From positions 40,300,001-40,364,000 of the forward strand of contig JBITNC010000001.1 of assembly GCA_050084985.1 (NCBI GenBank): 64,000 nucleotides of DNA. Reading direction: 5' to 3'. The notes beneath the pieces are model-generated. The model was given only the letters and a program-made list of their open reading frames with translations. It ran no database searches and was not told the origin of the DNA. Both the position numbers and the translations under genes were made by a program. Source of the DNA: Nageia nagi (lineage: Eukaryota > Pinophyta). Shown in pieces: positions 11,976 to 21,480 of this stretch (its first letter is position 1; every line of letters begins with the position of its first letter).

Positions 11976-12015
11976 TGCAAAAGAAGTAGAAGATGGTTCA
12001 GATGTAGATGAAAAA

Positions 12016-12258
12016 ATGGCATGCATGGTCTTGCATAATGCACCTAATGAAGATGAGGAAAAGAAAAGAATTAAACTTTTTCAAATCAAAGTACAAGCTA
12101 AGAAAACATGGATTGATACATTATTTGATCTTGGTTCACAAGCTAACTTAATTGCAAAGGAATATGTAAGATCACTTGAACTCACTACTCAACCACATCC
12201 ACATGCCTATCCATTGGGATGGATTCATAAAAAGTCCATGTTGGAAGTAACTAGATAA
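12016..12258 (+). pseudogene. Protease-like domain of tandem copy 1
   Basis: This 80-codon open frame has KTWIDTLFDLGSQANLIAKE at residues about 34-54. It matches the retropepsin pattern (I-D-T/S-G-S/A...N-L-I), but the catalytic D-S/T-G reads D-L-G. It sits between gag and the RT stub. The equivalent in copy 2 (about 16850-17090) has the same altered D-L-G but more breaks. The shared loss points to a defect that predates the split of the two copies. Confidence 0.7.
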
Positions 12259-12264
12259 TGCAAA

Positions 12265-12870
12265 TTGAAATTTGGAATTAACAAGGATTACATTGATGAA
12301 GTTTTACTTGATGTTGTTCCTTTGGATATTTATGGGATTGTGCTTGAAAGTCCTTATCTATGGGATAGAGATGCTTTATTTTATAGAAAGGAAAATAAAT
12401 ATAGACACATTAAGGATGAAATTGAATATATTGTTAGTTCTCATCAAAAAGAGGAAAATAATATTTATTTGATTACTACAAGATATGCAAAGAGACTTGT
12501 TAATACAAAAAATATGTTTGCACTTGCAATGTTGAGTTCTCAAAATGAAGTGGAAATCATTAAGGCTCTTGATGAATGTGAACCACAATACAAAGAAGAA
12601 GTTAAAGAAGTAATTTCTAAATTTAAGGTTTTGTTTCAAGTGCCTAAAGAACTTCCACCTAAAAGAGATATACAATATGAGATTCAATTACATCTTGATG
12701 TTGCACTTCCTAATATTCGTTTGTATAGACATTTTTTATGAAAAATGAAAAAATTAAGAAACAAGTTAAGGAAATGCTATATCAAGGAATAATTATACCA
12801 AGCACATCACCATGTGGTTTTCCTATTGTTATAATTCCAAAAGAAGATGGAAATATTGATTTTCCTATGC
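12265..12870 (+). pseudogene. Linker and reverse transcriptase N-terminal stub, copy 1
   Basis: The 158-codon open frame 12265-12741 is the longest in the window. It holds the protease-RT linker (GIVLESPYLWDRDALFYRKE; IKALDECEPQYKEEVKEVIS) and the RT entry motif 'PKELPPKRDIQYEIQLHLDV...PNIRLYR'. A one-step frame change leads to 12738-12929, which reads KKQVKEMLYQGIIIPSTSPC and 'GFPIVIIPKEDGN', the RT fingers. RT then stops and integrase wording follows at about 12860. Palm, catalytic YxDD, thumb and RNase H are all missing. Confidence 0.85.
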
Positions 12871-13835
12871 ATGATGGATTACTTTTTCATTTGGGAAAGC
12901 TTTGTATTCCTAAAGGTGAAATTTATTAGGAAAGGTCACACTTCTTGAATTTTAGGACACTTTGGTGTTGGTAAATTTCTTTCTAATTTGCAAAGTTATT
13001 GTTATTGGCCTAAAATTCAAGAAAATGTATTTAGGTTTATTAGAGGTTGTATGTTATGCAATGTTAGCAAACCTAGTAACAAGAAGTTGGGTCTTTATAT
13101 GTCATTGTCTATTCCTACAAAACTATAGGAGAGTATTTCTATGGATTTTGTTGGAATTTTACCTATTTATAAGAAAATAAATGATTATTTATTTGTGGTT
13201 ATGGATAATGAAATGTGCATACTAATTAAAAAGACTATGATAGGTTAGGAGGCTACTAATATCTTCTTTACTCATGTGTGGGTACATTTTGGTCTTCTTA
13301 TTTATATCATTTCTCATTGGGATTCTAGGTTTCTTGGTAAATTTTTGACTTATTTATGGGTAAGAATGGACACTAAGTTAATGAGGATGACAACATTCCA
13401 TCCATAAATAGATGGTCTAATAGAAGTGGTAAATAGGGCATTGGTACACCTTTTACAAGGTTATTATGGTAAGCAACCTAAGACTTGGGATGAACATTTG
13501 AGCTATATATAGCATGCATATAATTGAGTTATACACTCTTCTACTAATAAATCATGTTTATAGATATGTTTGGTTATTTTTTGAAGTCATCTTTCTATTT
13601 AGATTTTGCTTCATCTAGAGATGGAGATAGTGTTCTTCATAGTGAGGAGGAGCGAGAAAAGAACTTCATTGAGAGGATCAAGGTGATACATCAGAAGGTA
13701 AAGGAAAAGTTGGAGAAGAGTTAAGAAAAGTACAAAGTGAGAAATGGTCATCATAAAGTAGATCACAAATTTCAAGTTGGGGATCAAGTATGGCTTCATC
13801 TTATTAAGAAAATACAAATGGTAAGGGGAAAATTT
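12861..13835 (+). pseudogene. Integrase of tandem copy 1
   Basis: It begins directly after the RT stub with 'FPMHDGLLFHLGKLCIPKGE'. The HHCC zinc domain follows: GHTS/GHFGVGKF, then RGCMLCNVSKP with both cysteines kept at about 13046-13070. In the core the first Asp (SISMDFVGILP, about 13137), the second (ISHWDSRFLGKF, about 13320) and the Glu (IEVVNRALVHLL, about 13425) are all readable, unlike copy 2. Stops arise from CAA/CAG-type changes (FHP-stop-IDG). The C-terminal part continues past 'HSSTNKSC' to about 13830. Confidence 0.85.
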
Positions 13836-13839
13836 TGAA

Positions 13840-14200
13840 ACCAATAAGGTATGGGCCTTTTATGATAATTGATCAAGTTAGTGACAATGCATTTTAGTTA
13901 GACTTGCCACCTTATATGCAAATTTATTTCATTGTTAATCTAGAGAATTTGAAGTTGTATGAACCAACCTTGGTTGTTGAAGATACAGGTGTCATGTTGC
14001 CATCCATGGAGGATTTAGCTCCTAATCATATTAGTATTTTAGCTAAAGATACAATATTGGAAAAGAATAAGAGATCATATCATAGTGGTGAACATGAGTT
14101 GTGGCATATTGGATTGAAGGACCAACACCCACACAAGGCCAATTGGTATGCAGTTGATCAAATGAGGGAACTCTACCCTTACCTTATTCCATCATCTTAA
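13840..14200 (+). pseudogene. Integrase tail and chromodomain-like end, copy 1
   Basis: The frame reads 'KPIRYGPFMIIDQVSDNAF-LDLPPYMQI' and then the 98-codon open frame 13904-14200. After VNLENLKLYEP it ends with a segment that fits a chromodomain: AKDTILEKNKRSYHSGEHEL, WHIGLKDQHPHKANWYAVDQ, MRELYPYLI. The match is to the D-x-IL...Y-LVKWKG...A-W pattern, with W-H-I-G-L-K for L-V-K-W-K-G. Copy 2 has the same tail at 18780-19040. A chromodomain would guide integration; the altered aromatic residues leave histone binding uncertain. Confidence 0.7.
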
Positions 14201-14240
14201 GTGGTTTTGGGGTCAAAAGCTCTCTCTTAGTGGGGAGGAA

Positions 14241-15689
14241 TGATCTAAAATTTGGATCCCTATAGTGTTCTAGAAACTCATATTAAGTGTGTTCAATGTA
14301 TCTTATTCATCCCTATATTTTAGATGCTTCTTTTGAATCACATTTTTTCCTTTATTTATAGATGTTATGTGGATTTGAATATTCTAGGTGTGTTTGAGAA
14401 AATTGAAAAAGATAAAAAAATATATATTGAAAAGTTAAAAAAATACTAGATAGTTATTTAAGTGGGACCTACCTATTTGAAAGGTTGATGTAGAGCACTA
14501 TAAGGTGTAGTTCCATTATGTTTGATTCATTGCCAACTATTTGATGCTTCTTCTGAATCACATTTTTGTCTCCATTTGTAGAAGTTATGTGGATTTGAAT
14601 ATTCTAGGTGTGTTTGAGAAAATTGAAAAAGGGAAAAAAACTATATATATTGAAAAGTTAAAAAAGTATTGGGTGGCTATTTATGTGGGATCCACCTATT
14701 TGAAAACATTGATGTAGATCATTATGAGGTGGAGGTCCACCATGTTAGCCAAGGTGGTAGAGTGGGTATTGATGTGAAGAGTGGAGATAGTTTGACCATT
14801 AATGTGGGGATTTATCCCATGTTGAAGCCATCTGGGAACTATTTGGAGAGGGGCACATAGAGCCCACCACAGGCCAAGTAAACTACTCTATAGTTAACCA
14901 TTAGCATTTTTAAATGACATAGACCACTAGTGATCGCCAACTTCCTCCATTGCTAGTCAAAGGGGGTTGGCCCCTTCATTTACTAAGCACCACTTGGCAC
15001 AATATGATTGTATCCACTCATTTAAGCTCAATTTTGGGATTTTTACATGGTTTTGAATGAAATTTAATTTTTCAAGGGGCTAGTTTTATTTTTTACTAGT
15101 TGAAGCCCCTATTGTAGGGTTGAGTATTATTTGTTAAAATTGTAGCACTCTAGAGAGTTTAAATTTACCTGTTTGTAAGCTTATTTTGGGATATTTTTGT
15201 AACCAATTGAGCTCAAAATTTTAGAAGTACATAATTGAGCCAAATATGTACTAGAATATGGTTTTTGTTTGTTATCTTTCTAGTTATAATACATCTAAAT
15301 TTATCTCCAAAAAAATGTATAAAATGGGAGCAAATTGGATGTGCATGAGGAGGAATATTTTGGAGAGTATATTTTAATTTTGTGGTGATATTTCAAAGAT
15401 AAAGATTGTTTTTGAATATGAGAAGAGGCTAGTGGATTTCAAAGGTCCTTTTGTACAAGAATTCCACCCATTAAAGAAGAGAGATTTTGTTGTTGGATGT
15501 AGCCCACATTGGGTGAACTAGGGTAAATTTGGGGTTGTCTTTTGTGTGCTTGAAGTTCAATTTTCTTCTTTGGTTTGGCATAAATTCTCTATAAATTTTC
15601 TTACAAGAACTTGAATAAACTTAAGTGTGGAATGATCCTAGTTGAAAGTTAAAGTGAAAATTTAATTCTTATGGATTATAGATTATGAT
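14241..15689 (+). mobile_element. LTR 2 (shared middle LTR) with internal duplication
   Basis: It starts TGATCTAAAATTTGG right after the polypurine tract of copy 1 and ends before the primer-binding site of copy 2. It is about 330 bp longer than LTR 1. Much of this is a tandem duplication: GATGCTTCTT at 14323 recurs at 14543 (period 220 bp, about 14290-14509 and 14510-14730). The 63-codon frame at 14669-14860 lies inside and has no protein family resemblance. Confidence 0.85.
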
Positions 15690-15704
15690 AGGTATTAGAG
15701 AAAG
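15690..15704 (+). other. Primer-binding site, initiator Met tRNA type
   Basis: AGGTATTAGAGAAAG resembles TGGTATTAGAGC, a common plant variant complementary to the 3' end of initiator methionine tRNA. It lies directly after LTR 2, where minus-strand synthesis would start. The first base and the last few are altered. Confidence 0.55.
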
Positions 15705-15765
15705 AGATTGAATTGGGATTAACCTATATTTTGTGAGTCTTATTGTTGGATATTTGGAAATTATT

Positions 15766-16850
15766 TTGCATGAATACCAAGTTGCAAAGTAAGAAAGGAG
15801 AAGAGAAAATTGTAGAAGAAGATCCTAAGATTGGTTCTAGGATTTGGGTAAGGAAATAAAGGGAGATTTTCATGGCCAATGAAGAAGGATCCAATTTGAA
15901 AAAGCAACTTGTTGATCACACTTAAATATTCCAAAAGATGTCACTCCAATTTCAACACTTCCAATAACAACAAAATAAGAAAAGTGAAGGTGAAACTAGT
16001 GAAGGTAATAAATTGAGCAATGAGAATACAAATAGTTTTTTTTTCAAAAATCTCCTTTAAAGCTTGAAGTAAAGTTTGATTTCCCTACTTTTTATGAAGA
16101 AGTGAATGTTAAAAAATTAGATCATTGTATTAAGCAAATTGAAGTGTCTTGTAGAATACAAAAGATTGAAAATGATGAGGATGGGATTCAATTAGCAACT
16201 CTTAAGATGAGCGGAAATGCACTTATTTGGTGGAAAAGTTGTATGCAAAATGAAAATGACTCACTTAAAGAATTTTATGCTTATTGGAATCATTTTGTAT
16301 AATTGCTTAGAGATCAATTTTATCCATTAGGGTACCATTAAAAAATAATAATGGAATGGCAAAGCTTTTGTCAAGGCAAAGGGCAATGTGTGTAGGAATA
16401 CACTACAGAGTTTTGAAAGAGGGATAATATGCTAGGTATTTCTCTTGTTTCCCAAGACACTCTTCTAAAGTATGTTGGTGGTTTGAATAATATTTAAAGC
16501 ATACCTTGTTGATGTTTGATCCAACTGATTTGGATAAATTTTGTGTACAAGCCACACACTTAGAAGGAAGAGGGAAATTCATTAAGGAAGGGAAAAAAGC
16601 AAAATGCTTCTAATCCTAATAATTATAAAAAGAATAATGAAAAAGGGAAGGAGAAAAAGAAAACTACATCTACTACACAAAAAGAAAATTCTAAAGATAT
16701 TTGTACTCATTGTAAGAGAGAAGGTCATTTAGAGGCTAAATGTTGGAAATTACATCCTGAATTATGCCCTAAATTTAAAGACCAAAAGAAACAAGTAAAT
16801 ACTATTGTAAAAGAATTAGAAGATGGTTTTAATGTATATGAGAAAATGGC
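15766..16850 (+). pseudogene. gag of tandem chromovirus copy 2
   Basis: The N-terminal part matches copy 1 (SKKGEEKIVEEDPKIGSRIW). The capsid-like core includes the open stretch 16102-16302, which reads MNVKKLDHCIKQIEVSCRIQ and later LATLKMSGNALIWWKSC. After frame changes it continues 'FRDQFYPLGY' and 'KYVGGLN'. A lysine-rich linker at 16610-16690 is followed by an intact CCHC zinc knuckle, CTHCKREGHLEAKC (16702-16743), which would bind element RNA. Stops and frameshifts elsewhere prevent translation as one protein. Confidence 0.85.
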
Positions 16851-17680
16851 ATGTATGGTATTTCATAATAAATATAATGAATATGAAGAAAATAAAAGAA
16901 TTAAACTTTTTCAAATCAAAGTACAAAATCTAAGAAGACAAGGATTGATACATTGTTTGATCTTGGTTCACAAACTAACTTAATTAAAGAGGAATATGTA
17001 AGATCTCTTGCACTCACTACTCAACCACATCCGCATCCCTCTCTATTGGGATAGATTCATAAAAAGTCCAAGTTGGAGGTAACTAGATAATGCAAATTGA
17101 AATTTAGAATTAACAAGCATTACACTGATGAAGTTTAACTTGATGTTGTTCCTTTTGATATTTGTGGGATTGTGCTTGGAATTCCTTATCTATGGGATAG
17201 AGATGCTTTGTTTTATAGAAAGGAAATAGGCTCATTAGGGATGGAATTGAATATATCATTATTTCTCATCAAAATAAAAAAAATATTTATTTGATTACTA
17301 CAAGATAAGCAAAGAGACTTGGTAATACTGGAAATATATTTGCACTTGCAATGGTCAGTTTGCATAATTAAGTGGAAATTATTAAGGCTCTTAATGAATG
17401 TGAACCAAAATACAAAGAACAAGTGAAAGAAATAATTTCTAAATTTGAGGTTTTATTTCAAATACCTAAAGAACTTCCACCTAAAAGAGATACACAACAT
17501 GAGATTCAATTACATCCTGATGTTGCACTTCTTAATATTGGTTTGTATAGATAGGTTTTTATGGAAAATGGAAAAAATTAAGAAACAAGTTAAAGAATTG
17601 CTAGATCAAGGAGTCATTAGACCAAACACATCACCATGTGGTTCTCCTATTGTTATAATTCCAAAGAAAAATGGAAACAT
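16850..17680 (+). pseudogene. Protease, linker and RT stub, copy 2
   Basis: A protease trace, 'IDTLFDLGSQTNLI-EEYVRSL', lies at about 16945-17012 with D-L-G instead of D-S/T-G, as in copy 1. Then come the linker (FVGIVLGIPYLWDRDALF-like wording, about 17160-17215) and EIIKALNECEPKYKEQVKEI at 17372. The RT entry motif is PKELPPKRDTQHEIQLHPDV. The RT fingers follow from about 17560 (KIKKQVKELLDQGVIRPNTS, PCGSPIVIIPKKNGN). The RT ends at about 17680 and runs straight into integrase. Palm, thumb and RNase H are absent. Confidence 0.85.
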
Positions 17681-18720
17681 TGATTTTCATATGCATGATG
17701 GATTACTTTTTCATTTGGGCAAGATTTGTATTCCTAAAGGTGAGAGAAATAATTTTATTAGGGAAGGTCACACTTCTCAAATTTTAGGACACTTTGGTGT
17801 TGGTAAATTACTTGCTAATTTGAAAAGGTATTGTTATTAGCCTAAAATGCAAGAAAATATATTTAGGTATATCAAAGGTTGAATGTTATCTAGTGTTAGG
17901 AAACCCAGTAATAGGAAGTTGGGTCTTTATATTCCATTATCTATTCCTACAAAATTATGGGAGAGTATTTCTATCTATTTTATTGGAGGTTTACTTATTT
18001 CTAAGAGAGGATATTATTATTTATTTGTTATTGTGGATAGTAAAATGTGCATACTAATTTCATGTAAAAATATTGTGACAAGTTAGGAGGCTAATAATCT
18101 CTTCTTTACTCATGTGTGGGTAAACTTTGGTCTTCCTACTTCTATCATTTCTCATAAGGATTCTAGGGTTTTTGATAAATTTTGAACTTATTTGTGAGAA
18201 AGGATGGAAAATAAGTTAAAAAGGAGTACAACATTCCACCCACATATAGATGGTCAAATGGAAGTGGTAAATAGGAAAATGGTAAACCTTTTATGAGGTT
18301 ATTATGGTAAGCATCCTAAGACTTGGGATGAACATTTGTGCTATATACAACATGCATAAAATCAAGCTATACACTCTTCTACTAACAAATCATATTTTTA
18401 GATATGTTTTGGTGATTTTCCAAATTCAACTTTCAATTTGGCTTTTGCTTCATCTAGCAATGGAGATAGTGTTCTTCATAGTGAGGAGGAGTGAGCAAAG
18501 AAATTCATTGAGATGATTAGGGTGATACATTAGAAGGTCAAGGAACAATTGGAGAAGAGTCAAGCAAAGTACAAAGAGAGGCATGATCATCATAGAGTAG
18601 ATCACAAATTTTAGGTTGGGGATCAAGTATGGCTTCATATTAGCAAGGAAAGATCATATGGTGAGGGGAAAAAGTTGAAATTGATAAGATATGGGACTTT
18701 TACAATCATTGATAAAGGTT
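17681..18720 (+). pseudogene. Integrase of tandem copy 2
   Basis: The 131-codon open frame 17445-17840 runs uninterrupted from the RT fingers into the integrase zinc domain (HMHDGLLFHLGKICIPKGER, GHTSQILGHFGVGKLLANLK). The CxxC half is destroyed: the first Cys is TGA and the second is Ser (about 17882-17893). In the core the first Asp box reads SIYFIGG instead of SMDFIGG. The second (SHKDSR) and the Glu box (MEVVNRKMV) remain. A GTWDEHL-like region and the 'KVKEQLEKSQAKYKERH' helix follow to about 18600. Confidence 0.85.
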
Positions 18721-19040
18721 GTGAAAATGCATTTTGGTTAGATCTATCACCTTATTTATAGATTTATTTTGTTCTTAATATGAAGAATTTGAAGTTGTAT
18801 GAACCAAACTTGGTTGTAGAAGATGTAGGTATCATGTTTCCATCCATGAAGGATTTAGCCCTTGAGCAGATGAGTGTTTTAACTAAGGATGCAATATTGG
18901 AAAAGAAGAAGAGATCATATCATAGTGGTGAATATGAGGTATGGTGTATTGAATTTAAGGGCCAACACCCACACAAGGCCATGTTGTATGCAATTGATAG
19001 AGTGAGGGAAATTTACCCTCACCTTATTGCATCATCATAG
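18721..19040 (+). pseudogene. Integrase tail and chromodomain-like end, copy 2
   Basis: After 'NAFWLDLSPYL-IYFVLNMKNLKLYEPNLV' the 86-codon open frame 18780-19040 gives the same C-terminal chromodomain-like segment as copy 1 (TKDAILEKKKRSYHSGEYEV, WCIEFKGQHPHKAMLYAIDR, REIYPHLIASS). The F-K-G in this copy is nearer the W-K-G chromodomain core. The frame stays open to its natural stop about 40 bp before the polypurine tract. Confidence 0.7.
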
Positions 19041-19080
19041 GCACTTTTGGGATTAAAAGCTCTCTCTCAATGGGGAGAAA

Positions 19081-20143
19081 TGATACAAAATTTGGATCCA
19101 CATAATATTATGAAAATTCATATTCACTATGTCTAATTCATCACCAAATTTTTGATGCTTCTTTCAGATCTCATTTTTGTCTCCATTTGTAGAAGTTATG
19201 TGGATTTTGAATATTCTAGGCATGTTTGAGAAAATTGAAAAGGCAAAAAATATATATATTGAAAAGTCAAAAATGTATTAGGTGGCTATTTAAATGGGAC
19301 CTACCTATTTGAAAATATCAACATAGAGCACTATGAGGTGGAGGTCCACCATGTCAGCCAAGGTGGCAAAGTGGGTGTGGATGTGGAGAGTGGAGACAGT
19401 TTGACCATTAGCATTGGGAGTCGACCAACGTTGAAGCTATCTAGGAGTCATTTGGAGAGGGGTAGGTGAAGTCCATTAGGGGCCAAGATGACCACTCAAT
19501 GGTTGATTGCTAGTGATTTTAAACACCACTATCCACCTTCCAGTGACCACCAACTTCCTCCACTACCAATTAAAGGGGATTGACCCCTTCGTTTGCTAAG
19601 CGTCACTTGGCGCAATATGCTTACATCTACCCATTTAACCTTAGTTTTAGGATTTTTTTATGGTTTTGCATGAAATTTGATTTTCAAAAGGGTTAATTTA
19701 ATTTTTTTATCGATTGAAGCCCCTAATTTTGAGTTAAGTATTATTTGTTAAAACTACAGCACTCTAGAGAGTGTAAATTTACCTATTTGTAAGCTCATTT
19801 TGGGAGATGTTGTAATCAATTGAGCTCAAATTTTTTGGATTAGATAATTGAGCCAAATGGGTACCATAATATGGTTTTTGTTTATTATCTTCCTAGTTAT
19901 AATACATCCAAATTTGTCTCCAAAAAAATGTATAAAATACGATGAAATTGGACATTTCTGAGGAGGAAGATTTTGAAGACTATAGTTTAGTTTTGTGATG
20001 ATATTTCATAGGTAAAGATCATTTATGAATGTGAGAAGAGGATAGAGGATTATGGAGGTACTTTTGTACAAGAATTCCACCCACTGAAGAAGAGAGCTTT
20101 TGTTGCTGGATATAGCCCACATTTGGTGAACCAGGGTAAATTT
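19081..20143 (+). mobile_element. LTR 3 of tandem chromovirus array, 3'-truncated
   Basis: It starts TGATACAAAATTTGGATCC after the polypurine tract of copy 2. It follows LTR 1 and LTR 2 to CAGGGTAAATTTTG at about 20143, where copia sequence takes over abruptly. About 180 bp of U5, compared with LTR 1, is missing. A target duplication cannot be tested because this end is lost and the LTR 1 start is damaged. Confidence 0.85.
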
Positions 20144-21480
20144 TGGTAGATCTTCCACCATGAAAGAAAGCTATTTGATGCAAATGGGTGTTCAAAACCA
20201 AGTACAAAGATTATGATACACTTTATAAGCACATGACCTAACTCATTGCAAAAGGATATGCTTAATAAGAAGGTATTGACTATGAGGAGACTTGTTCTCC
20301 CATGGCCAAGATGAATACCATCATAATTACTTTTACAATGGTAGGATAATTTTGCCAAAAAGTCCATTAGATTGATGTGAAAAGTGCCTTCTTGAATGGA
20401 TATTTAGAGGAATAAGTCTACATGCAATAACTCGAAGGATTTGTGATTGATCTAGGAAAAAGAAAAGGTGTGTAGAATGATCAATTCTATGTATGGATTG
20501 AAATAGGCTCCATGATCTTGGTACATGAAATATGATTACCACCTACTACAACATGACTTCAATAGGCATCTATATGATCCTAACCTCTAGCTTTGATAGC
20601 ATGGGGGGATATTTTCATAGTTATAGCTTATGTTGATGATTTGGTTATCACAAGAAACATTGAGGAGTTGATCATATCTTACAAACATGACCTCAAATAA
20701 TTATTTGATACGACTGACCTTGGTTTACTTCACTATTACCTTGGATTGGAGGTTTGATAGATGCAAGATCAGTTATTTATTTCTTAGATGAAGTACACTA
20801 AGAAGTTGTTGGAGAAATTTAAAATGATGGAGTGTGAATCAATGTTCATGCCAATTGAACTTGGTTTACATTTTTCATAACATGATTGTTCTCCATCAAT
20901 AAATGAAACTTTTTATTGCCAACTAATTATAGGGTTAATTTACCTAGCATACACTAGGTCAGATGTTTTTTATGCCATTAGCTATCTTTCATGATTTATG
21001 CTTGAAACAAAGAAGGCCCATTGGATTCAATAAAGCATGTTCTATGACATCTATAGCATTGATAGTTATGGATTGAAATACAATAAGAATGATAAGTTCA
21101 TCTTGTTTGGATAATGGATGTAGATTATGAAGGATCTTTAGATGATAGAAGATTGATGATAGGATATGCATTCTTCTTTAGATTTAGATTAATATCATGG
21201 GGTAGCAAGAAGCAGAGTATCACATCTAAGTCTACCACAAAGTTAAAATACCATGCTATTGCTAATGTTATTTATGAAGTAGTATGGTTACGTTGCATCT
21301 TGATAGATATTCGAATTTTGTTGAACAAATCTACTATTTTGTATTGTGATAATCAAGGTGTACTAAAACTAATTCAAAACCCTTCTTTTTATGAGTGCCA
21401 CAAACACATTGAGATATAGGTGCACTTCTTTCAAGATCAAGTTTTATTGAGGCATCAATTCACCACTTAATTTATTAATC
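20144..21480 (+). pseudogene. Ty1/copia reverse transcriptase and RNase H remnant
   Basis: Readable copia motifs in broken frames include a KGYAQQEG-like segment near 20260, 'IDVKSAFLNGYLEE' (about 20372-20412), 'IAYVDDLVITRN' with the YVDD active site intact (about 20623-20660), and 'DLGLLHYYLGLEV' (about 20717-20755). RNase H is best preserved in the open frame 21114-21419: DVDYEGSLDDRRLMIGYAFF, SKKQSITSKSTTKLKYHAIA and DNQGVLKLIQNPSF...HKHIEI. Gag, protease and integrase are absent and no LTR is recognised, so this is an internal fragment joined to LTR 3 of the chromovirus. Confidence 0.85.

Larger units (their letters stand above)
10947..14240 (+). mobile_element. Chromovirus internal region 1 (RT/RNase H-deleted)
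   Basis: This is the internal body between LTR 1 and LTR 2, about 3.3 kb: gag, protease, RT N-terminus, integrase and chromodomain. It is close to internal region 2 (15690-19080) in order and sequence. Relative to that copy it has lost about 100 bp before the zinc knuckle (near 11860). The polypurine tract TGGGGAGGAA at 14231 precedes LTR 2. Integrase and chromodomain wording resembles the Reina/CRM group of chromoviruses. Confidence 0.85.
15690..19080 (+). mobile_element. Chromovirus internal region 2 (RT/RNase H-deleted)
   Basis: The second tandem body runs from the primer-binding site to the polypurine tract ATGGGGAGAAA at 19070-19080. It has the same gene order as copy 1 and is, by eye, roughly 85-90% alike. 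It carries the same RT-to-integrase deletion junction. It keeps about 100 bp before the zinc knuckle that copy 1 has lost, so it is the more complete copy in gag. Confidence 0.85.

Noticed and set aside
12376-12687. 103-codon minus-strand frame
   Set aside because: It is the antisense shadow of the clear protease-RT linker on the plus strand.
14669-14860. 63-codon frame in LTR 2 as a gene
   Set aside because: It lies fully within the LTR, is not open in LTR 1 or LTR 3, and has no domain.
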